This document shows positions 17,092 to 25,581 of a stretch of 32,901 nucleotides of DNA, one piece after another (the stretch's first letter is position 1; each line of letters starts with the position of its first letter). The stretch is taken from the NCBI RefSeq assembly GCF_027587195.1, contig NZ_JAPDDP010000083.1:1-32901 (forward strand), written 5' to 3'. A program made the translations under genes and the position numbers. This DNA is from Solirubrobacter phytolaccae. Its GTDB lineage: Bacteria > Actinomycetota > Thermoleophilia > Solirubrobacterales > Solirubrobacteraceae. The notes beneath the pieces are model-generated. The model saw only the letters and a list, made by a program, of their open reading frames with translations, was not told the DNA's origin and searched no databases.

Positions 17092-18091
17092 AGCCGCCGG
17101 CCTCGGCGAAGCGCAGCGCTTCGGCCGCCTCGGTGAGCGGATAGCGCGCCGCGATCTGCGGCTCGATCACGCCGTCGCGCAGCAGCTCGAACACCTTCGT
17201 CAGGTCCGCGCGGAGCTGTGCGCGGAAGCGCGCGGGCCGGAAGCGCTTCCCCGCCCAGAGGTTGAAGAAGGTCGCGCTGCGCCCGTTTGGCAGGGCGTTC
17301 CAAACCTGGAGCTTGGCGATCAGCTTCAGCACCGGGAGCGCCGGGTTGCCGGGCACGTCGCGGGTGGACGCGCTGCCGTAGGAGACGAGCGTGCCGCCCC
17401 GGGCGAGCAGCTTCCAGGAGCCGTCGATGCCGGGCCCGCCGACGTGGTCGAACACGGCCGCGACGCCGTCCGGGGCCAGCTCGCGCACGCGCGCGTAGAC
17501 GTCCTCGCTGCGGTGGTCGATCACGGTCGCGCCCATCGCGCGGACGGCCTCGAGCTGCTTCGGGCCGGACGTCCCGATCACGTCGACGCCCGCGTGGCGC
17601 GCCAGCTGCACGAGCACCGAGCCGACGCCGCCGGAGGCGCCGAGCACGACGATCGTGTCGCCGCGCTCGACCTTCGCCGCGCGGTGCAGCATCCGCCACG
17701 CCGTCAGCCCGTTCACGACGAGCGTCTCCGCCGCCTCGGCGCTCACGCCGTCCGGCACGGGCACGAGATCCTCGTGGTTCAGCACCACGTACTCGGCCCA
17801 GCCGCCGACCTTCGTCAGCGCCGCCACGCGCTGCCCGCCCGCTCCGCCCGCGCCGCCCGCGCCGCCCGCGGCCGGCTCTCCCATCACGGTGCCGACCAGG
17901 TCGTAGCCGGGCACGAACGGGAACTTCGGCTGGTCGTAGTACTTGCCGCGGCGCATCTGCTGCTCGGCGAACGAGACGCCCGTCGCCTCCACGCGCACGA
18001 GCACCTGCCCCGGCCCGGGCGCCGGCAGCTCCGCCGTCCGCACCCGCGGGAACTCGCCCTGCGCCGCCATCTCCAGCTGTGTCGTCCGCAT
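17057..18091 (-). CDS. Zinc-independent MDR oxidoreductase (quinone reductase-like)
   Basis: 344 residues of the medium-chain dehydrogenase superfamily. GroES-like part: PAPGPGQVLVRVEATGVSFAEQQMRRGKY and FPFVPGYDLVGTV. Rossmann part: DTIVVLGASGGVGSVLVQLARHAG (AxxGGVG type, NADPH-preferring), then FDHVGGPGIDG and a C-terminal AGGFNGKVLLVPGG. The structural-zinc cysteines are absent, as in quinone oxidoreductases. A loop at about residues 74-86 is lengthened by GGA repeats. GGAGG 10 nt before the ATG supports the start at 18091. It is divergent from a TetR gene over a shared palindromic control region. Confidence 0.92.
   Translation of the reverse strand: MRTTQLEMAAQGEFPRVRTAELPAPGPGQVLVRVEATGVSFAEQQMRRGKYYDQPKFPFVPGYDLVGTVMGEPAAGGAGGAGGAGGQRVAALTKVGGWAEYVVLNHEDLVPVPDGVSAEAAETLVVNGLTAWRMLHRAAKVERGDTIVVLGASGGVGSVLVQLARHAGVDVIGTSGPKQLEAVRAMGATVIDHRSEDVYARVRELAPDGVAAVFDHVGGPGIDGSWKLLARGGTLVSYGSASTRDVPGNPALPVLKLIAKLQVWNALPNGRSATFFNLWAGKRFRPARFRAQLRADLTKVFELLRDGVIEPQIAARYPLTEAAEALRFAEAGGFNGKVLLVPGG
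17836..17871. repeat. 9-bp tandem repeat in the MDR gene
   Basis: Four 9-bp units (CGCCCGCTC, CGCCCGCGC twice, CGCCCGCGG). They encode a Gly-Gly-Ala loop between the catalytic-domain strands and do not break the frame. Confidence 0.8.
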
Positions 18092-18114
18092 GTTCGTCGC
18101 CTCCGTGTTATATG

Positions 18115-18140
18115 CTCTAACTGATGTTAGAGACTCTAAC
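18115..18140. promoter_or_regulatory. Operator of the MDR/TetR pair
   Basis: CTCTAAC (18115-18121) and GTTAGAG (18126-18132) form a palindrome with a 4-bp centre over the TetR ATG. A third half-site CTCTAAC lies at 18134-18140. The minus-strand -10-like TATAAC (18112-18107) for the MDR gene touches it. This is a strong candidate binding site for the adjacent TetR. Confidence 0.7.
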
Positions 18141-18642
18141 GCACCACCGCGGTAACCAGGTGCGGGCCGCCGTGAAGCGCATCGCCCTCACGCAGCTGGA
18201 GGCGGGCGGGCCCGCGGCGGTGGCGCTGAACGCGATCGCACGCGAGCTGGGCGTCTCCGGCCCCGCGCTCTACCGCTACTTCAAGAACCGCGACGCGCTG
18301 CTGTCCGCGCTGGTCCTGGACGCGTACGACGACCTCGCGGCCGCGCTCGAGCCGGCGCCCGATCTGTGGTCGGCGGCGCGCGCCTACCGCGCCTGGGCGC
18401 TCGCCCAGCCGCACCGCTACCGGTTGCTCTTCAGCGCGCCGTGGCCGGGCTACGACCCGCACCAGCCGGCGCTGGTCGAGGCCGCCAAGCGCTCGATGGA
18501 GGTACTGCTGCGGTTCGTCGACGAGGAGCGCGCAGTGACGCTGTGGTCACGCGTGCACGGCCACGTCAGCCTGGAGATCGAGGGCAACTTCGCCTCGATG
18601 GGGCTCGACGCGGACCGCCTGTTCGCGCACGTCACGGCTTGA
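18124..18642 (+). CDS. TetR-family regulator
   Basis: 172 residues. The HTH region VKRIALTQLEAGGPAAVALNAIARELGVSGPALYRYFKNRDALLSALV is clear. The C-terminal half (ARAYRAWALAQPHRYRLLFSAPWPGY) matches the TetR_C_13/WHG type. No ribosome site precedes the ATG, and TTATAT lies just upstream, so the mRNA may be leaderless. The divergent MDR gene is the probable target. It overlaps the end of rapZ by 11 bp. An in-frame GTG (VRAAVKR) at about codon 13 is an alternative start. Confidence 0.92.
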   Translation: MLETLTHHRGNQVRAAVKRIALTQLEAGGPAAVALNAIARELGVSGPALYRYFKNRDALLSALVLDAYDDLAAALEPAPDLWSAARAYRAWALAQPHRYRLLFSAPWPGYDPHQPALVEAAKRSMEVLLRFVDEERAVTLWSRVHGHVSLEIEGNFASMGLDADRLFAHVTA

Positions 18643-19558
18643 TCGGGAGCCGGTCCACGTCCCGGTGGGCCGACTCGACGAAGTACTCCGGCCGGTCCCG
18701 GAAGTGCGCCGCCAGGTTCTCCGTGATCGCCACGGAGCGGTGGCGCCCGCCCGTGCAGCCGATCGCCACCATCAGGTGCGCCTTGCCCTCCGCGATGTAC
18801 TGCGGCAGCAGGAACTCGAGCAGCGGCTTCACGTGCCCGTAGAACTCGTCCAGCCGCCCGTCACGCCCGACGTAGTCGACGATCCGCTGGTCGAACCCGG
18901 TCAGCGGGCGCAGGTTGGTGTCGTAGTGCGGGTTGGGCAGGAAGCGCACGTCGAACGCGAGGTCCGCGTCACGCGGCGGGCCGTGCTTGTGGCCGAAGGA
19001 CGTGAACGTCACGGCGAGCTTGCCGGACGACGAGCCCGGCCCGAGCAGCTCGTCGGCCACCTTGCGGCGCAGCGCCGTCGCGCTCAGCCCACTCGTGTCG
19101 ATGACGATGTCGGCCTTGTCGCGCACCGGCGCCAGCAGCTCGATCTCGGCGCGGATGCCGTCGACGACGCTGCCGTGCGGCGAGAGCGGGTGACGCCGGC
19201 GCGTCTCCTTGTACCGGGTCACCAGCGTCTGCTCGTCCGCCGCGAGGAACACCACGCGGTGCTGGACGTTGGCGTCCACCAGCTGGTCGAGCACGCCCGC
19301 CAGGCCCGCCAGGTAGTCGCCGCCGCGTGAGTCGCACACGACCGCCGCGCGCTCAACCTTCGAGCCGGCGTGCATGAACAGCTCCGACAGCGAGCGGATC
19401 ATCTCGCTCGGCAGGTTGTCGACGCAGAAGTAGCCCGCGTCCTCGAAGACGTTCATCGCGCTCGACTTGCCCGCGCCCGAGAGCCCGGAGATGACGACGA
19501 AGTCCTCCAGGTTCGAGTTGCCGACGCGCCCATCCGCGTCTCGCACGGCGTTGGCCAC
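18632..19558 (-). CDS. rapZ: RapZ-family nucleotide-binding protein
   Basis: 308 residues. Walker A VVISGLSGAGKSSAMNVFED near the N-terminus, then GYFCVDNLPSEMI, VCDSRGG, the FLAADEQTLVTRYKETRRRHPL block and the C-terminal signature FGHKHGPPRDADLAFDVRFLPNPHY and IGCTGGRHRSVAITENLA. RapZ tunes glmS through small RNAs in enterobacteria; its actinobacterial role is unclear. The start is taken as GTG 19558, 4 nt after the uvrC stop; GTG 19546 is also possible. It forms an operon with uvrC. In many actinobacteria yvcK and whiA come next, but here a TetR gene converges on it. Confidence 0.93.
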   Translation of the reverse strand: MANAVRDADGRVGNSNLEDFVVISGLSGAGKSSAMNVFEDAGYFCVDNLPSEMIRSLSELFMHAGSKVERAAVVCDSRGGDYLAGLAGVLDQLVDANVQHRVVFLAADEQTLVTRYKETRRRHPLSPHGSVVDGIRAEIELLAPVRDKADIVIDTSGLSATALRRKVADELLGPGSSSGKLAVTFTSFGHKHGPPRDADLAFDVRFLPNPHYDTNLRPLTGFDQRIVDYVGRDGRLDEFYGHVKPLLEFLLPQYIAEGKAHLMVAIGCTGGRHRSVAITENLAAHFRDRPEYFVESAHRDVDRLPIKP

Positions 19559-19562
19559 GAGG

Positions 19563-21443
19563 TCAGCGTCCAGTCTTGTTGAGGTGGGCGTACAGGTCGC
19601 GCGCGACCTTCTGCGGGACGCCCGGGACCTGCTCGAGCGCCTCACGGGAAGCGCCGAGCACCGCCTCGGGTGAGCCGAAGTGCTTGAGCAGCGCGCGCTT
19701 GCGCGCCGGCCCGACGCCGGGAAGCTCGTCCATGATCGACTCGGTCATGGCCTTGTCGCGGCGGATGCGGTGGTGGGTGATCGCAAACCGGTGGGCCTCG
19801 TCGCGGACGCGCTGGAGCAGTTGCAGCTCCGGCGTGTCGTGCGCCATCAGCACGGGATTCGGCACACCGGGCAGGAAGACCTCCTCGATCCGCTTGGCCA
19901 GCGACACCACGGTCGCGCCGTGGTCGCGGAAGCCCTGCAGGTGGGGCAGGCCGGCGCCGAGCTGGCCCTTGCCGCCGTCGATCACGATCAGGTTCGGGAG
20001 CGCGGCGAACGACGCGTCGCGGTCGGCGTCGTACGGCGACTTCTCGTTCTGCTTCTCCCACTGCGCGTAGCGGCGCGACAAGACCTCCGCCATGGACGCG
20101 AAATCATCGTTGCCATCGTGGGAGCGAATGGTGAAGCGCCGGTAATCGCTCTTCTTCGGCGCGCCGCCCTCGAACACCACCATCGACGCGACGGTGTGCG
20201 TGCCGCCGACGTGCGAGATGTCGAAGCACTCGATCCGCACCGGGATCGTGCTCAGCTCCAGCGCGGCCTGGAGGCCGTTGAGCGAGTCCACGCGCTGCTG
20301 GCGCTTGCGCTCGCTCTTGAGCTTCTCCTGGTCGAGCGCGAGCTTGGCGTTGCGCTCGGCGAGCTCGAGGATGCGGAACTTGCCGCCCCGCTCGGCGGCG
20401 CGGATCTCGACCGTGCTGCCGCGCCGCTCGCCGAGCAGCTGGCCCAGGACGCCCAGCTCCGAGCCCTCGGACATGACGCCCTGCACCACGATCAGCGGCG
20501 GGATCGACAGCGCGCTGGCGTAGAACTGGAGCATGAACTCCTCGGCGACGATCGCCGCGTTCTGCTCGGCCTGGTTGTCGAGGTAGAACGACTGGCGGTC
20601 AGACAGCACACCGTCACGGACCTGGAAGACCTGGGCGTTGGCCTCCGTGCCCTCCAGCGCCACCGCGACCGCGTCGTAGGTGCCGGCGCCGCCCTCGGCC
20701 ACGCGCTGGCGCTCGAGCAGCGCCTTGACCGACTGCAGCCGGTTGCGCTCGATCGTCGCCTGCTCGTAGTCGCGCTCGCCGGCGGCGAAGTACATCTTCT
20801 TCTCGAGGTCGCGCTCGATCTGCTTGAAGCGGCCCGACAGGAACGCGACGACGCCGTCGATGCCCTCGCGGTACTCCTCCTTGGAGACGTAGCCGACGCA
20901 GGGCGCCCCGCAGCGCTTGATGTAGTAGTCCAGGCACGGCGAGCCGCTGTGGCGCCCCGGCTCCGTCCCCTCGCAGGAGCGGAAGAGGAAGATCTTGCCG
21001 AGCAGGTCCAGCGTGCCGCGCACGCGCTTGGCGCTGCTGTAGGGGCCGAAGTACGCGCGCTGCTTCTTGTGGCGCTCGCGGGTGAAGTAGACCCGCGGGA
21101 AGTCCTCGTCGAGGCTGATGGCGATGTACGGGTACGACTTGTCGTCGCGCAGCCGGATGTTGAACTTCGGCTTGTACTGCTTGATGAAGTTCTGCTCGGT
21201 GAGCAGCGCCTCGGCCTCGGTGGTGACGACGAGCGGCTGGATGTCGTCGATCTCCGACGTCAGCGCGGTCGTCCCGTACATCGTGGGGTTCGAGAAGTGA
21301 CTCGCGACGCGCTTGCGGATCGACTTGGCCTTGCCGACGTAGATGACCTTGCCGCGCTTGTCCCGGAACACGTACACGCCCGGCTGGTCAGGGAGTGCGA
21401 GACGTTGCTCGCGAAGCCGCTCGGATTCGGTCTGAACTGCCAT
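19563..21443 (-). CDS. uvrC: Excinuclease ABC subunit C
   Basis: 626 residues. It makes both incisions in nucleotide-excision repair. The N-terminal GIY-YIG nuclease reads PDQPGVYVFRDKRGKVIYVGKAKSIRKRV. It is followed by the Cys-containing SPCLDYYIKRCGAPCVGYVS, a UVR motif region, the RNase H-like C-terminal nuclease (IECFDISHVGGTHTVASMVVFEGG, NLIVIDGGKGQL) and helix-hairpin-helix repeats (MDELPGVGPARKRALLKHFGS and ALEQVPGVPQKVARDL). The start is ATG 21443; a TTG 15 nt upstream is possible. The palindrome GTTGC-T-GCAAC (21446-21456) sits just before the start codon. Confidence 0.97.
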   Translation of the reverse strand: MAVQTESERLREQRLALPDQPGVYVFRDKRGKVIYVGKAKSIRKRVASHFSNPTMYGTTALTSEIDDIQPLVVTTEAEALLTEQNFIKQYKPKFNIRLRDDKSYPYIAISLDEDFPRVYFTRERHKKQRAYFGPYSSAKRVRGTLDLLGKIFLFRSCEGTEPGRHSGSPCLDYYIKRCGAPCVGYVSKEEYREGIDGVVAFLSGRFKQIERDLEKKMYFAAGERDYEQATIERNRLQSVKALLERQRVAEGGAGTYDAVAVALEGTEANAQVFQVRDGVLSDRQSFYLDNQAEQNAAIVAEEFMLQFYASALSIPPLIVVQGVMSEGSELGVLGQLLGERRGSTVEIRAAERGGKFRILELAERNAKLALDQEKLKSERKRQQRVDSLNGLQAALELSTIPVRIECFDISHVGGTHTVASMVVFEGGAPKKSDYRRFTIRSHDGNDDFASMAEVLSRRYAQWEKQNEKSPYDADRDASFAALPNLIVIDGGKGQLGAGLPHLQGFRDHGATVVSLAKRIEEVFLPGVPNPVLMAHDTPELQLLQRVRDEAHRFAITHHRIRRDKAMTESIMDELPGVGPARKRALLKHFGSPEAVLGASREALEQVPGVPQKVARDLYAHLNKTGR

Positions 21444-21514
21444 TCGTTGCTGCAACAAAGGGTACGAACCGGGCCGGTCCGCAACTCGGGGGGCTGCTAT
21501 CGGTTCCTCACCGT

Positions 21515-22453
21515 ATGCACCGAACGAGAACGACGATCGTCGTCGCCGCCATCGCGGCCCTCGCCATGTGCGCTCCGGCTTCCGCCAACTACCGGGTCGG
21601 TCTGAGTGAGCAGAATGCAGCGGTCTTCAGCCAGCCCGCATGGCAGGCGCTGAAGCTCAAGCGCATCCGCTACATCATCCCGTGGGATTACGCCAAGGAC
21701 CCGGGCCAGAAGGCCGAGGCCGACACCTTCTTGAACGCCGCACGCGCCGCGAACCAGGACGTCCTCCTGATGTTCACCGCCCGTCGAGGCTGCTGGAACG
21801 GCAGGACGTACTCGAAGTCCAGCGCCTGCAAGGCGCCCTCGACGAGCGCCTACAAGAAGGCGGTCTCCGCCTTCCGCAAGGAGCACTCGTGGGTCAAGAC
21901 CTACGCGCCGTGGAACGAGGCGAACCACGTCTCGCAGCCGACGTCCAAGAGCCCGAAGCGCGCCGCCCAGTACTACGCCACGCTGCGCAGCGTGTGCGGC
22001 TCCAAGTGCAAGGTGATGGCCGCCGACGTGCTCGACCAGAGCACCGTCAAGAAGTGGCTGACGGACTTCATCAAGTACTCCAAGAACAAGGGCCGCCTGT
22101 GGGGCCTGCACAACTACAAGGACGTCAACCGCAAGCAGTCCAAAGGCCTGACGACGGTCCTGAAGACCGTGCCGGGTGAGGTGTGGCTGACCGAGACCGG
22201 CGGCATCACCACGTTCGCCCCGGACTTCCCGACGTCGGCCACCCGCGCCGCCGCGTCGACGAAGTACATGTTCACGCTCGCCGACCGCTTCGACTCCAAG
22301 AAGAAGGGCTACAAGTCGAAGCTCACGCGCCTGTACGTCTACCGCTGGTTCGGTGAGACGGGCAACTGGGACTCGGGCCTCGTGAACGTCGACGGCACGC
22401 CGCGTCCCGCGCTCGAGCAGTTCGCGAAGTACGCCGCCAAGCGGCAGAAGTAG
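21515..22453 (+). CDS. Secreted glycoside-hydrolase-like protein
   Basis: 312 residues with a signal peptide (MHRTRTTIVVAAIAALAMCAPASA, cleavage before NYRVG). The order of motifs suggests a clan GH-A TIM barrel: IPWDYAKDPG, VLLMFTA, then YAPWNEANHV with candidate acid/base Glu135, ADVLD, LWGLHNYKD, and VWLTETGG with candidate nucleophile Glu227. YRWFG and VNVDGTPRPALEQFAKY follow. I cannot assign a GH family with certainty; GH39- and GH5-like proteins are closest in pattern. It is unusually rich in lysine (runs such as KKKGYKSK) for so GC-rich a genome. Two Cys pairs may form disulphides. It is divergent from uvrC. Confidence 0.75.
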   Translation: MHRTRTTIVVAAIAALAMCAPASANYRVGLSEQNAAVFSQPAWQALKLKRIRYIIPWDYAKDPGQKAEADTFLNAARAANQDVLLMFTARRGCWNGRTYSKSSACKAPSTSAYKKAVSAFRKEHSWVKTYAPWNEANHVSQPTSKSPKRAAQYYATLRSVCGSKCKVMAADVLDQSTVKKWLTDFIKYSKNKGRLWGLHNYKDVNRKQSKGLTTVLKTVPGEVWLTETGGITTFAPDFPTSATRAAASTKYMFTLADRFDSKKKGYKSKLTRLYVYRWFGETGNWDSGLVNVDGTPRPALEQFAKYAAKRQK

Positions 22454-22473
22454 CTAGTAGCGTCCGGCCCCTC

Positions 22474-23499
22474 ATGGGGCTGGTCAATCTCTACTCCGAT
22501 ACGCAGACCCGTCCGACCTCCGCCATGCGCACCGCCATGGCGGAGGCGGAAGTGGGTGACGAGCAGCGCTTCGAGGACCCGCAGGTCACCGCCTTGTGCG
22601 CGCGGGTCGCGGAGCTGCTCGGGATGGAGGCCGCGGTCTTCCTCCCCTCCGGGACGATGTGCAACGAGATCGCGTTCCGGCTGCACATCCGGCCGGGCGG
22701 CGACGAGGCGATCCTGCATCGCACGTCGCATCCGATCATCGCCGAGGCCGGCGGGCCCGCCGCCTTCGCCGGGGCGATGATGTACCCGCTCGACACGCCG
22801 CTCGGCATGTTCACCGCCGACGACGTGCGTGGCGCGCTGCGGCGGCCCGGCGATCGCTACTCGCCGCGCTCCCGGCTCGTGTCGGTCGAGCAGACGACGA
22901 ACATGGCGGGCGGACGCGTGTGGCCGTTGGCGCAGCTGCGGGACGTCGTGGCGGCCGCGCGGGAGGCCGGGTTGCGACTGCACATGGACGGCGCACGGCT
23001 GATGAACGCGGTCGTGGCGTCCGGTGTGCCCGCGTCCGAGATGACCGCCGGGTTCGACACCGCCTGGCTGGACTTCACGAAGGGCCTCGGCGCGCCGTTG
23101 GGCGCCTGCCTTGCGGGCTCGGCCGAGCTGATCGACGAGGCGTGGCGGTACAAGCAGATGCTCGGCGGCGCGCTGCGCCAAGCGGGAATCGTGGCCGCCG
23201 GCGCGCTGTACGCGCTCGACCATCACGTCGACCGGCTGGCCGAGGACCACGCGAACGCGGCGGTGCTGGCGCGTGGGCTGGCGGAGCTGCCCGGCGTGAC
23301 GATCGACCCCGACGCGGTCGAGACCAACATCGTCATCTTCGAGCACGACGATCCCGAGGGTCTGTGCGCCCGTTTGCGCGAGCAGGACGTAGTAATGGGT
23401 GCGATCGGCCCGCGACGGGTAAGGGCCGTCACGCACCTTGATGTGGACGCCGAAGCGATACAACGAGCCTTGCACGCGCTAGAAAGGGTGTGCGCTTGA
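22474..23499 (+). CDS. Threonine aldolase / beta-eliminating lyase family PLP enzyme
   Basis: 341 residues, fold-type I PLP protein. The N-terminus VNLYSDTQTRPTSAMRTAMAEAEVGDE is the low-specificity threonine aldolase signature. FLPSGTMCNEIA holds the phosphate-binding loop, and LHMDGARLMNA carries the pyridine-binding Asp. The Schiff-base lysine is probably Lys203 in DFTKGLGAPLGA. It should cleave L-threonine or related beta-hydroxy amino acids to glycine and an aldehyde. It lies 20 bp after the secreted glycosidase-like gene and overlaps the glyoxalase by one base (TGATG). Confidence 0.9.
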   Translation: MGLVNLYSDTQTRPTSAMRTAMAEAEVGDEQRFEDPQVTALCARVAELLGMEAAVFLPSGTMCNEIAFRLHIRPGGDEAILHRTSHPIIAEAGGPAAFAGAMMYPLDTPLGMFTADDVRGALRRPGDRYSPRSRLVSVEQTTNMAGGRVWPLAQLRDVVAAAREAGLRLHMDGARLMNAVVASGVPASEMTAGFDTAWLDFTKGLGAPLGACLAGSAELIDEAWRYKQMLGGALRQAGIVAAGALYALDHHVDRLAEDHANAAVLARGLAELPGVTIDPDAVETNIVIFEHDDPEGLCARLREQDVVMGAIGPRRVRAVTHLDVDAEAIQRALHALERVCA

Positions 23500-24434
23500 T
23501 GAAGCTCGAAGGCATTCATCACATCACCGCGATCACGGCCGACGCGCCGCGGAACGTCGACTTCTACGTGCGGCTGCTCGGGCTACGCCTGGTCAAGAAG
23601 TCCGTCAACCAGGACGATCCGACCGTCTACCACCTCTTCTACGCCGACGAGCACGGGTCGGCGGGGTCGGACCTGACGTTCTTCGAGTACCCGAACTCGC
23701 GCGTCGGCCGGGCGGGCGCGGGGATGGCGCACCGCATCGTCCATCGCGTCGCCTCCGCCGACACCGTGGACTTCTGGGCGGACCGGCTCGGGGCCGAGAG
23801 CGTGGCGACGTCGCGCGTGGAGTCCGGGCTGCGGTTCGCCGACTTCGAGGGCCTCGAGCACGAGCTGCGGGTCGTGGACGTGCCGGACACGCCGCTCCCG
23901 GCGCGCTCGACCGAGGTGCCCGCCGAGCACGCGCTGCTCGGCTTCCACGAGGTGCACGCCGCGGTCGCCGATCCGCGCAAGTCCGAGCGGCACCTGCGCG
24001 AGACGCTGGGCTTCGACGAGGTCGGCGCGCACGCGTTCGAGTCGCGCGGAACGGCGCGCGGCGGCGGGATCGTCTTCGAGCCCTCCCCCGGGCGCAGCCT
24101 CGGCGGCGCGGGCACGATCCACCACGTCGCGTGGGCCTCCCCCATGGACGACCACAAGGCCTGGCGCGAGCGCCTGGTCGCCGCCGGGTCGCAGGTCACG
24201 CCGGTGATCGACCGCTTCTACTTCCGGTCGATCTACTCCCGCGAGCCGGGCGGGATCCTGTTCGAGATCGCGACGATCGGGCCGGGCTTCGCGACGGACG
24301 AGCCGGCCGAGACGCTCGGCGAGTCGCTCGCGCTGCCGCCGGAGTTCGAGCACCTCCGCGAGCAGGTCGAGCCGCTGCTCACGCCGCTGCCGGACGTGCG
24401 GCAGTGGCGACCCTCAGCGGCACAAGCTTCGTGA
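23499..24434 (+). CDS. Two-domain VOC (glyoxalase) protein, ring-cleaving dioxygenase type
   Basis: 311 residues with two vicinal-oxygen-chelate modules. The first begins LEGIHHITAITADAPRNVDFYVRLLGLRLVKKSVNQDDP. The second begins LLGFHEVHAAVADPRKSERHLRETLGF and includes TIHHVAWASP and FYFRSIYSREPGGILFEIAT. It matches the MhqO-like group linked to hydroquinone and electrophile resistance. Candidate metal ligands are the first-domain His in GIHHIT, the His in TIHHVAW and the Glu in ILFEIAT. ATG 23499 is preferred over GTG 23490 because AAAGGG lies at the right distance. Translation is coupled to the upstream lyase. It overlaps the convergent MFS gene by 56 bp. Confidence 0.88.
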   Translation: MKLEGIHHITAITADAPRNVDFYVRLLGLRLVKKSVNQDDPTVYHLFYADEHGSAGSDLTFFEYPNSRVGRAGAGMAHRIVHRVASADTVDFWADRLGAESVATSRVESGLRFADFEGLEHELRVVDVPDTPLPARSTEVPAEHALLGFHEVHAAVADPRKSERHLRETLGFDEVGAHAFESRGTARGGGIVFEPSPGRSLGGAGTIHHVAWASPMDDHKAWRERLVAAGSQVTPVIDRFYFRSIYSREPGGILFEIATIGPGFATDEPAETLGESLALPPEFEHLREQVEPLLTPLPDVRQWRPSAAQAS

Positions 24435-25536
24435 GCAGCGCGGCGAGCGGCAGCGCCGCGCCGGCGATCACGAGCGCGCCCCGCGGGCTCGTGAGCGCGA
24501 TGACCAGCGGGGCCAGCATCGCACCCGCGCCGGTCGTCAGCCAGTAGCTGGACTCCAGGCGCGCGAACGTCCGGGCACGCACCGCGTCGTGCGTGAGCCG
24601 CTGGATGAGCGTGATGCCCGCGGTCTCCACGAGCGAGTAGCCGACGCCCAACGTGGTCAGCGCCACGAGTGCCGCGGCCGGACCGGGCAACGCCGCGAGC
24701 GCGAGCAGCGGCGCCCCGACGAGCACCGTGCCGAGCGGGAGCGCGCGGGTGGCGACCCGCAGCGCGAGCACGCCGCCGAGCACCCCTCCCACGCCCCACG
24801 CGCCATTGAGCCAGCCCACGCCGGCCTCGCCCACATCGACGATCTCGAGCGCGGTGACGACGACGAGCACGTCGACCATCCCCTCCACGAGCGTGCTCAC
24901 CGACAGCACCGCGACGAGCACGCGCGCCCGCCGATCCAACGCCGAAAACGCGACACCTGTTGCTAAAGAGGGACAGTCCCTCTTTATGTTCGTGAGCAGC
25001 GCGGCGGCGAGGAGGAAGGTCAGCGTGGCGCCGGCGAACGCGGCGGGTGCGCCGATGGCCGCGGCGAGGATGCCACCGGCCAGCGCGCCGAGGATGAACG
25101 CGGCGTTGTCGATCGTGCTCCAGAGCGCGTTGGCGGCCGCGGGACGGTCGGTCAGGTGCGGGATGAGCGCGGCCTGCGCGGGCTTGTGCGCGGCCTGGGC
25201 GATCGTGAACAGCGCACCGAGCACGAGCGTCGCGGCGAACACGTGCGCCGCCGCGGCGAGCGCGAGCGCGCCGAGCAGGACGGCGCGGATGAGGGTGGAG
25301 GCGAGCAGGACGTCGCGCCGCGAGCACCGGTCCGCGACACGGCCCAGCAGCGGTGCGGCCAGCCCGGCGGGCACCATCCGCGTCAGCGCCGCGAGCCCCA
25401 CCGCCGCTGCTCCGCCCTCACCGTAGGCGTGCACCGCGAGCGCGACCATGAACACCCAGCCGCCGAAGGCCGCCGCCGCCCACGCGGCCTGCAGTCGACG
25501 CAGGTCCGGCGTGGCGAGCGCGTCGCGGAGCGTCAT
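24379..25536 (-). CDS. MFS transporter
   Basis: 385 residues with about 12 hydrophobic segments. The loop 2-3 signature is LLGRVADRCSRRDVLLAS, and helix 4-5 has TIAQAAHKPAQAALIPHL, typical of MFS_3-like drug efflux proteins. Substrate unknown. The central cytoplasmic loop contains NIKRDCPSLATG, encoded by a perfect 23-bp palindrome that looks like an insertion (see 24964-24986). GTG 25554 is an alternative start. A CCACC/GGTGG inverted repeat lies in the 45 bp before it (25552-25576). Confidence 0.9.
   Translation of the reverse strand: MTLRDALATPDLRRLQAAWAAAAFGGWVFMVALAVHAYGEGGAAAVGLAALTRMVPAGLAAPLLGRVADRCSRRDVLLASTLIRAVLLGALALAAAAHVFAATLVLGALFTIAQAAHKPAQAALIPHLTDRPAAANALWSTIDNAAFILGALAGGILAAAIGAPAAFAGATLTFLLAAALLTNIKRDCPSLATGVAFSALDRRARVLVAVLSVSTLVEGMVDVLVVVTALEIVDVGEAGVGWLNGAWGVGGVLGGVLALRVATRALPLGTVLVGAPLLALAALPGPAAALVALTTLGVGYSLVETAGITLIQRLTHDAVRARTFARLESSYWLTTGAGAMLAPLVIALTSPRGALVIAGAALPLAALLTKLVPLRVATAARPAAA
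24964..24986. repeat. REP-like perfect palindrome inside the MFS gene
   Basis: TAAAGAGGGAC-A-GTCCCTCTTTA: 11-bp perfect arms and a one-base centre. It is markedly richer in A and T than its surroundings. It is read through in frame as part of the loop between transporter helices 6 and 7. Confidence 0.8.
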
Positions 25537-25581
25537 CGGCCGACGCTCGCCCACCCACCTTGGGCTGCGGTTGGTGGTTCC

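Noticed and set aside
19680-21605. A 641-codon plus-strand open frame
   Set aside because: Antisense to uvrC, which has complete family motifs; the frame is a codon-bias shadow.
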